NCBI GenBank assembly: GCA_937900565.1
Contig: CALCFG010000162.1
Location: 1-6,109 of the forward strand
Source of the DNA: an uncultured Erysipelotrichaceae bacterium
Lineage (GTDB): Bacteria > Bacillota_I > Bacilli_A > Erysipelotrichales > Erysipelotrichaceae
Length of the DNA stretch: 6,109 nt
Direction: 5' to 3'
Shown here: piece by piece, positions 1 through 4,119 of the stretch
How the letters are laid out: every line of letters starts with the position of its first letter
How positions within the stretch are numbered: position 1 is the first letter of the stretch
Notes under the pieces: model-generated
Told to the model about the DNA's origin: nothing
The model's database searches: none
What the model saw: only the letters and a program-made list of their open reading frames with translations
Program-made: the position numbers and the translations under genes

Positions 1-470
1 GTATGATCATAATGAAATGAAGAATAAATATCATTACGCCCTTTAAAATCAAAACCTGTCCATGCATCAATTAATTGATTCCCACCATGATAGTGCAATC
101 GATTAAATTGATCGACTTCACTGGCTTCAACCTTTTCCATATAATCCGCACCCATGCGATGGTTAAATACCATATCAGCTAACACCAACAAGTTAGCTTG
201 ATGACATGTATCAATAGCTGCTATGTATTGATCTTTCGTACCATATTTGGTACGAATAGTTCCTTTTTGATTAAATTCACCCAAATCATACAAATCATAA
301 ACACCATAGCCTACGTCATTAATTCCACCATTGCATTTGTACGCTGGTGGTAACCATAACATATCAATGCCCTTCTTTTTTAAAGAAAAAGCATTCTCTT
401 TCAACTGATTCCATAAGTTGGTTTCCGGTCTAAGATACCAATGAAAATACTGCATTAATACTTTATTCAT
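1..470 (-). CDS. Cytoplasmic alpha-amylase (GH13, subfamily 5-like), N-terminal 156 residues, 3' end outside window
   Basis: Family role: endo-hydrolysis of alpha-1,4-glucans such as glycogen or maltodextrin. The ATG is at 470-468 and the frame stays open to base 1, so only the first part of an enzyme usually near 480-500 residues is present. Visible landmarks are the N-terminal QYFHWY (residues 7-12), WLPPAYK (39-45), DVGYGVYDLYDLGEF (52-66), KYGTK (75-79), and conserved region I as LADMVFNH (97-104, with D99, N103 and H104). WTGFDFKGR (137-145) is typical of AmyA and Bacillus liquefying amylases. The catalytic Asp and Glu of regions II and III lie beyond the edge. No signal peptide is present, which suggests an intracellular enzyme like E. 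coli AmyA. The start lies 5 nt after the stop of the HAD gene. No good Shine-Dalgarno precedes it (AATAAGAATT before ATG), so coupling to HAD translation is likely. The family call is secure; the exact substrate is inferred. Confidence 0.93.
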   Translation of the reverse strand, partial: MNKVLMQYFHWYLRPETNLWNQLKENAFSLKKKGIDMLWLPPAYKCNGGINDVGYGVYDLYDLGEFNQKGTIRTKYGTKDQYIAAIDTCHQANLLVLADMVFNHRMGADYMEKVEASEVDQFNRLHYHGGNQLIDAWTGFDFKGRNDIYSSFHYDH

Positions 471-475
471 AATTC

Positions 476-1243
476 TTATTGAAATAGTGATTCAATATCT
501 AACACATTTTTTACATAATATGTTGGTTGAATACCCAAATCTCCAACATCTGCTAATTGATGGACACCTGAATCAATAAATATTGATTTCAACCCACATT
601 TAGTAGCACCCATAATATCTGTTTCTAAATTATCCCCAACGACATAGACATCATCTTTAGGCAAGCCCAATTTTTCCAATGCGCCTTCAAAAATTGGTGA
701 ATAGGGTTTACCAATTTTAATGGCAGATCGTGAACAGCAGTATTCAAGCATTGCCACAATACTTCCATTACCGACATTCACCCCTTTTTCACTGAGTAAA
801 ATACGATCATTATTGGTACCAACAAGCTTTGCGCCATTAACAATTAAACGCGCAGCTTCACTATATTCTTGATATGTCGCTTGTCGATTTAATCCAACAA
901 AGAAATATTGCGGGTTATGATAATCCAATTTAAATCCAGCTTCCACCAATGCTTCATACATTCCGTCTTCCCCAATATATGCCGCACTTTTCGCATCTGG
1001 GTCATTTAACTTAATGGTAGCGACCGCAGCCATTGCTGAAGTATAAAACTTATCAGCCGTCACATTAAATCCCATCTTATTCATATGCGCTGCTGCTTGT
1101 TTTGGTGTGCGGGATGAATTATTTGTTAAAAACAAATAGTCCACATGATAAGCATTAAGACGATCTATCCATTCGATTGCCCCATCAATTGGAACAATCC
1201 CCTTATACATTGTTCCATCCAAATCTATTAAAAATCCAGCCAT
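476..1243 (-). CDS. HAD superfamily IIA (NagD-like) sugar-phosphate-type phosphatase, 255 aa
   Basis: Probable cytosolic Mg-dependent phosphatase of the NagD/AraL group; the substrate cannot be read from sequence. With the start I choose, HAD motif I is DLDGT (residues 7-11; nucleophile D7 and acid/base D9), motif II is LTNNSS (39-44), the C2-type cap spans roughly residues 75-170, motif III lysine is in IGKP (177-180), and motif IV is VVGDNLETD (201-209, with D204 and D209). All catalytic positions are intact and the length is normal. A longer reading frame begins at 1267 and adds MKVWKGDV. I reject that start because a strong AAAGGTGA Shine-Dalgarno lies inside those codons, four bases before the ATG at 1243, and because family members start just before the DLDGT strand. 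It is followed at 5 nt by the amylase gene, so the two are probably one transcript. Shared carbohydrate metabolism is inferred from position only. Confidence 0.93.
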   Translation of the reverse strand: MAGFLIDLDGTMYKGIVPIDGAIEWIDRLNAYHVDYLFLTNNSSRTPKQAAAHMNKMGFNVTADKFYTSAMAAVATIKLNDPDAKSAAYIGEDGMYEALVEAGFKLDYHNPQYFFVGLNRQATYQEYSEAARLIVNGAKLVGTNNDRILLSEKGVNVGNGSIVAMLEYCCSRSAIKIGKPYSPIFEGALEKLGLPKDDVYVVGDNLETDIMGATKCGLKSIFIDSGVHQLADVGDLGIQPTYYVKNVLDIESLFQ

Positions 1244-1247
1244 AACA

Positions 1248-1257
1248 TCACCTTTCC
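1248..1257 (-). promoter_or_regulatory. Strong Shine-Dalgarno that fixes the HAD gene start
   Basis: The minus strand reads GGAAAGGTGA followed by TGTT and ATG at 1243. The AAAGGTGA core pairs well with the 16S 3' end and has only four bases before the start codon. This makes the ATG at 1243 a much better start than the upstream in-frame ATG at 1267, which has no ribosome binding site. Confidence 0.8.
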
Positions 1258-1262
1258 AAACC

Positions 1263-1287
1263 TTCATGCTAAAATAATATGCATGAA
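1263..1287. promoter_or_regulatory. Divergent promoter region with an operator-like inverted repeat
   Basis: A perfect inverted repeat TTCATGC-N11-GCATGAA covers the gap between the divergent HAD and metallophosphoesterase genes. The 11-bp spacer is entirely A/T. On the plus strand, TGCTAAAAT (1267-1275) fits an extended -10 element and would start transcription near 1282-1283. On the minus strand, TATTAT (1279-1274) can act as a -10 starting near 1267, giving a leader of about 24 nt before the HAD ATG. The two -10 boxes overlap, so the two promoters should compete, and a regulator bound to the repeat would cover both. No convincing -35 box is seen on either side. The promoter and operator roles are inferred; the symmetry is directly visible. 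Confidence 0.5.
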
Positions 1288-2140
1288 TGGATTAAAGAAA
1301 TTACTGATAGCATTACTTACGATATTGATCACTCTATTGGCAACGTTAGTGCATGCTGCCTTTATTTCACCTAAGACGATCCACTACCAGAACATCTCTT
1401 TATATTCTAACAAAATTGACGATTCTTTAGAAAATATTCAAATACTATTTTTTGCCGACTTAGACTATGGCGAATTCTTTGATCAAACCCGCTTAGATAA
1501 AGCCATCCACGCCATAAACGCAGCAGATTGTGACTTAATTATTTTTGGTGGGGATATCTTTTCCAATCAAGTAAGTGTTGACGATGCGATGATTGAAACA
1601 ATTACTAATGCATTGGCTTCTTTAAAAGCACCCCTAGGTAAGTTTTATGTCACCGGTGAAAAGGATACAATCAATGGCAGTGAAGATATTGTTCATTCAA
1701 TAATGCACAATGCTCAATTTGAATGCATTAATGATACGGTATTACCAATACGTAATGGTGATGTGCCAAGCATTCAATTGGTTGGTATTTCCAATATGAT
1801 TACTTCCAGTCCCAATATTAATGAATTATATAATCAATTAAACCCCAACAACTTTACCTTAGCTATTTGTCATACCCCAGATATTGCGCCAAATTTACCC
1901 AGTGGTATAGATCGTATGATTGCTGCGGATAGTCATGGTGGCCAAATCTATATCCCACTGTTGGGTGGTTTATATGAAACAACGGGTTGTCAAAACTACC
2001 AACATGGCACCATTGAATTAACAAACTTTAAAATGGATATCAATAGTGGCTTAGGTACCACCATTATTGACGCAAGACTCAATGCGCCACCAACAATTAC
2101 GATTTATACATTACGCAGTGGTATTGATAATACAAATTAA
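1283..2140 (+). CDS. Membrane-anchored or exported metallophosphoesterase, YkuE/YaeI-like, with altered metal-site motifs, 285 aa
   Basis: Residues 4-25 form a lysine-led hydrophobic signal peptide or anchor, with a possible cleavage site after VHA (23-25), so the catalytic domain should face outside. The calcineurin-like motifs occur in order: FFADLDYG (57-63), FGGD (88-91), VTGEKD (123-128), CHTPD (196-200) and ADSHGGQIYIP (215-225). The end of the domain, GLGTT (257-261) through R265 and PP (269-270) to ITIYTL, matches the usual GLGTS...R...PPEI tail. D59, D91, H197 and H218 are kept. The usual DxH reads DLD, GNHD reads GEKD and GHTHGGQ reads ADSHGGQ, so metal binding or catalysis may differ. 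YaeI and YkuE relatives are lipid-linked phosphodiesterases; activity here is uncertain. No Shine-Dalgarno precedes the ATG, which lies one base from the predicted transcription start. It ends at a shared terminator. Confidence 0.85.
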   Translation: MNGLKKLLIALLTILITLLATLVHAAFISPKTIHYQNISLYSNKIDDSLENIQILFFADLDYGEFFDQTRLDKAIHAINAADCDLIIFGGDIFSNQVSVDDAMIETITNALASLKAPLGKFYVTGEKDTINGSEDIVHSIMHNAQFECINDTVLPIRNGDVPSIQLVGISNMITSSPNINELYNQLNPNNFTLAICHTPDIAPNLPSGIDRMIAADSHGGQIYIPLLGGLYETTGCQNYQHGTIELTNFKMDINSGLGTTIIDARLNAPPTITIYTLRSGIDNTN

Positions 2141-2141
2141 A

Positions 2142-2168
2142 AGGTGTTACCTAATAAAGGTGACACCT
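2142..2168. terminator. Bidirectional rho-independent terminator between convergent genes
   Basis: AGGTGTTACC (2142-2151) pairs with GGTGACACCT (2159-2168) as a 10-bp stem with one G-T wobble and a 7-base loop. ATTTTATAATTT follows on the plus strand and TTTTAATTTG on the minus strand. The stem lies just after the metallophosphoesterase stop (2140) and just after the pseudouridine synthase stop (2172), so it serves both convergent genes. The T-tracts are interrupted, so efficiency may be moderate. Confidence 0.85.
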
Positions 2169-2171
2169 ATT

Positions 2172-3059
2172 TTATAATTTAAATTTATGAATTTGTTCAT
2201 CTGTTAAAAAAGGAATATCATGGCAAAATACATGCAACGGTTTTAATGTAATAGGATGAATAACTTGAACATGATAAGAATGTAAACATAAACCAAACCG
2301 ATCCGCTTTACCATACCAGGAATCTCCAACTAAAGGATGTCCAATATATGAAAGATGAACACGTATTTGGTGTGTCCTTCCCGTGTGTAAATCACATTGA
2401 ATCAATGTATTATTGCCAATGTATCCAAGTACTTTAACATCCGTTTTAGCTTGTTGCCCATTAGGGTCAACCCGACGTAATTTTTTATCGTGACGGTTTC
2501 TTCCAATGGGTTGATCAATCGTTAAATCATGTTCAATTCTACCGTGTACTAAGGCAATATAATTGCGTTTTAAACTTCGATTACGAATTTGAGCGTCAAT
2601 ACCTGGAACAAAGAATTGATGTTTTATAAAGATACAACAACCAGTTGTATCTTTATCCAAACGATGAACATAATGAATACCATGGGATTGATTGGTTTGT
2701 TGATAATATTTAGCAACATGTGAACATAAAGTATGTTGCGCGTTTTTATCAACATCATAAATAATAATATCCTTTGGTTTATTCACAATTAAAAAGATAT
2801 CATCTTCATAAACAATGGGCATGCTATCTTTGTCACACGCATAATCAATTGTTTCTTCGGGCAATTGAAGGGAAACAATACTATCGTGATTAACTTTTTG
2901 ATTATAAACCAACGGTTTATCGTTTAAGTAAACAAGCTTTTGGTTAATATATGCCTGCCATAACTTGGATGGCGCAATCGTATTGATTTGTTCATAAATC
3001 ATTTGATTTTCAGTAAAAGAAGAAATGGTTAACTTGTTATTTATAAATATTAATTCCAT
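2172..3059 (-). CDS. RluA/RluD-family pseudouridine synthase, 295 aa
   Basis: The family converts specific uridines in rRNA or tRNA to pseudouridine in the cytosol. Residues about 15-67 look like a weak S4-type RNA-binding domain (QKLVYLNDKP at 40-49). The catalytic domain begins near VYEDDIFLIVNKP (83-95). The signature is HRLDKDTTG (132-140) with catalytic D135, where many relatives have TSG. RNYIALVHG (165-173), QPIGR (183-187), HTGRTHQIRVHL (225-236), and GHPLVGDSWYG (240-250) complete the fold. Length is normal for RluA/RluD/YlyB/YjbO members; which uridine is modified cannot be told. The gene follows rpsO, but a strong terminator ends 16 bases before its ATG and no Shine-Dalgarno is seen (AAACTTTT before ATG). 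Expression would need readthrough or a promoter hidden in the gap. TATGTT at 3073-3068 is a weak -10 candidate that would give a leader of about 2 nt. The family call is secure. Confidence 0.94.
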   Translation of the reverse strand: MELIFINNKLTISSFTENQMIYEQINTIAPSKLWQAYINQKLVYLNDKPLVYNQKVNHDSIVSLQLPEETIDYACDKDSMPIVYEDDIFLIVNKPKDIIIYDVDKNAQHTLCSHVAKYYQQTNQSHGIHYVHRLDKDTTGCCIFIKHQFFVPGIDAQIRNRSLKRNYIALVHGRIEHDLTIDQPIGRNRHDKKLRRVDPNGQQAKTDVKVLGYIGNNTLIQCDLHTGRTHQIRVHLSYIGHPLVGDSWYGKADRFGLCLHSYHVQVIHPITLKPLHVFCHDIPFLTDEQIHKFKL

Positions 3060-3075
3060 AAAAGTTTAACATAAG

Positions 3076-3097
3076 AAAAAAAGGTTCAAAATGAACC
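3076..3097 (-). terminator. Rho-independent terminator of rpsO
   Basis: Read on the minus strand, GGTTCA and TGAACC form a perfect 6-bp stem with a 3-base TTT loop, directly followed by seven T residues. It starts one base after the rpsO TAG stop. Its U-tract ends 16 bases before the pseudouridine synthase ATG, so it partly insulates that gene from rpsO transcription. Confidence 0.88.
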
Positions 3098-3364
3098 CTA
3101 TTTTCTTAAACCTAAATCAGCGACTAACTTACGGTAACGGTTTACATCGTTTTTCTTTAAGTAGTTTAAGAAATTTTTACGACGTCCAACCATTTTCAAT
3201 AAACCACGGTTAGAATGATAGTCTTTTGGATTAGCTTTCATGTGTTCAGTTAATTTATTGATTTGATTTGTCAATAAAGCAACTTGTACTTCAACGCTTC
3301 CAGTGTCACCTTCGCTTTGTGCGAATTTAGACATAACAACATTTTTTTCTTCTTTAGTTAACAT
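3098..3364 (-). CDS. rpsO: 30S ribosomal protein S15 (uS15), 88 aa
   Basis: S15 is a primary 16S rRNA binding protein of the small-subunit central domain; it binds the helix 20/21/22 junction and the h22-h23 region. The 88-residue length matches the family. Diagnostic segments include GDTGSVEVQVALLT (19-32), INKLTEHMK (35-43), KDYHSNRGLLKMVGRRKNFLNYLK (47-70) and the RYRKL...LGLRK end (76-88). The conserved H50, S51 and R53 are present. The start is well supported by AAGGGAGA six bases upstream. The gene has its own leader of about 80 nt with strong secondary structure and its own terminator immediately after the stop, so it is probably monocistronic and autoregulated by S15 as in other bacteria. 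Nothing is missing or odd in the protein. Confidence 0.98.
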   Translation of the reverse strand: MLTKEEKNVVMSKFAQSEGDTGSVEVQVALLTNQINKLTEHMKANPKDYHSNRGLLKMVGRRKNFLNYLKKNDVNRYRKLVADLGLRK

Positions 3365-3370
3365 TTAAAT

Positions 3371-3378
3371 TCTCCCTT
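3371..3378 (-). promoter_or_regulatory. rpsO: Shine-Dalgarno of rpsO
   Basis: The minus strand reads AAGGGAGA, then six bases, then ATG at 3364. Its GGGAG core (3376-3372) is exactly complementary to the CUCCC at the tip of the leader hairpin (3421-3417), so its access could be controlled by RNA structure. Confidence 0.85.
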
Positions 3379-3388
3379 TTCTTTTAAT

Positions 3389-3448
3389 GACCTTTTAAAC
3401 TGCGTTAAAGTGCTCTGGGAGCCGCGCTTAAACATAGTTTAAAAGCTC
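3389..3448 (-). promoter_or_regulatory. Structured rpsO leader, candidate S15 autoregulatory site
   Basis: Read on the minus strand, three stacked helices form a 60-nt arm. The base helix pairs 3448-3436 with 3401-3389 (13 positions with one G-G mismatch, including a perfect TTTTAAACT/AGTTTAAAA). The middle helix pairs GTTTAAG (3433-3427) with CTTTAAC (3410-3404) around a central U-U mismatch. The tip is GCTC-CCA-GAGC (3422-3412). The arm ends 10 bases before the Shine-Dalgarno. CUCCC (3421-3417), spanning the tip stem and loop, can pair with GGGAG of the Shine-Dalgarno. S15 binds structured leaders of its own mRNA in E. coli and Geobacillus; that this one does so is inferred. The remainder of the 134-bp gap (3365-3498) holds the probable rpsO promoter and no gene. 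Confidence 0.6.
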
Positions 3449-3452
3449 GTAT

Positions 3453-3481
3453 ATTTTCCCATACTTACCAATTAAAGTAAA
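3453..3481 (-). promoter_or_regulatory. Possible rpsO promoter
   Basis: On the minus strand, TTTACT (3481-3476) and GAAAAT (3458-3453) are 17 bases apart, each with four of six consensus bases. Transcription would start near 3446, at the foot of the leader hairpin. An alternative pair, TTTACT (3486-3481) with TATGGG (3463-3458), has the same spacing but a poorer -10. No terminator follows the ECF S gene, so rpsO might also receive readthrough from it. The assignment is weak. Confidence 0.33.
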
Positions 3482-3498
3482 GTAAATAGTCTCAATAA

Positions 3499-4074
3499 TT
3501 AATGATATTTATCATAATTGAAGCTTTTGCATAATGCCCCATACAACAAGGTAGCAACAATGATGGATAATACGGCATTAATAACTGTCGATAGGCTACC
3601 AAAAGCTGCCAACATTAACGCCGCTTGGGCATTACCTAGAATAAATCGTTTATATACATAAGAAAATAACGGATCAAAAATCACGTTAAAACCCAACCCG
3701 GCAGCTGAAGCAATTGCGGCTAATTGCATGCTTTTTTTCTTATTATCACTGTATTTTGCAATATGCAATATTTTGTGTGCAACGCTACCAGTAACTAGAC
3801 CTATCATAAACTTTAAAATGATAGTTTTTGGCGCACTTGTAATATATACAGGATCTAATATATCCCCAATCCCCATTCCTAAAGCACCAGCAATTCCCCC
3901 TTCAATTGGCCCTAACATTAAGGCAGCCAGTACATTAAAAGCATTACCTAAATGAATGGATGTAAAGGAATCCCCTACTGGAATCTTAAATTGGATAAAT
4001 GTAAAGGCGACATAGCACGCTGCACTCATTAAAGCCGTGACACACAAACGCAAAAGTTTTGAATTACTCTTCAT
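3499..4074 (-). CDS. ECF transporter S component (vitamin-type substrate-binding membrane subunit), 191 aa
   Basis: A small hydrophobic protein with about six membrane segments (roughly residues 8-28, 43-63, 64-80, 86-106, 116-135 and 152-180). It resembles the ECF S-component families (PF07155/PF12822 type): basic N-terminus, FKIPVGDSFTSIHLGNAFNVLAAL (29-52, with HLGNAF at 41-46), LGPIEGGIAGALGMGIGDILD (54-74), and SAPKTIILKFMIGL (80-93). S components bind a vitamin or precursor and share an EcfA/EcfA'/EcfT energising module, which is not in this window. The substrate cannot be assigned; no riboswitch precedes it because only 45 bases separate it from the permease. The start is supported by the conserved N-terminal pattern, yet there is no Shine-Dalgarno, and the ATG directly follows the U-tract of a terminator-like hairpin. 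The gene may depend on readthrough from the permease. No terminator is seen after it. Confidence 0.88.
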   Translation of the reverse strand: MKSNSKLLRLCVTALMSAACYVAFTFIQFKIPVGDSFTSIHLGNAFNVLAALMLGPIEGGIAGALGMGIGDILDPVYITSAPKTIILKFMIGLVTGSVAHKILHIAKYSDNKKKSMQLAAIASAAGLGFNVIFDPLFSYVYKRFILGNAQAALMLAAFGSLSTVINAVLSIIVATLLYGALCKSFNYDKYH

Positions 4075-4113
4075 AAAAAATAAAGGTAAGTATTGCCTTT
4101 CTCAATACTTACC
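4075..4113 (-). terminator. Rho-independent terminator after the FtsX permease, abutting the ECF S start codon
   Basis: On the minus strand, GGTAAGTATTG (4113-4103) and CAATACTTACC (4095-4085) form a perfect 11-bp stem with loop AGAAAGG, followed by TTTATTTTTT and then directly by the ECF S ATG. The stem starts six bases after the permease TAG. A leak-through terminator or attenuator is the simplest reading. The loop AGAAAGG resembles a Shine-Dalgarno but lies about 21 bases from the ATG, too far to serve it in linear form. Confidence 0.85.
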
Positions 4114-4119
4114 GTTATT

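Noticed and set aside
2142..2168. Reading the inverted repeat between convergent genes as an operator or attachment site
   Set aside because: Its position directly after both stop codons and the flanking T-rich tails fit a bidirectional terminator much better.
3461..3469. The 9-mer ATACTTACC shared with the terminator stem at 4105-4113
   Set aside because: Nine AT-rich bases can recur by chance in this composition, and no further context is shared between the two sites.
3728..3955. 75-codon plus-strand open frame opposite the ECF S gene
   Set aside because: It lies wholly antisense to a well-supported membrane protein, has no ribosome binding site, and its composition mirrors the gene beneath it.
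4075..4119. A vitamin riboswitch before the ECF S gene
   Set aside because: Only 45 bases separate it from the permease and they are filled by a terminator hairpin; there is no space for a known aptamer.
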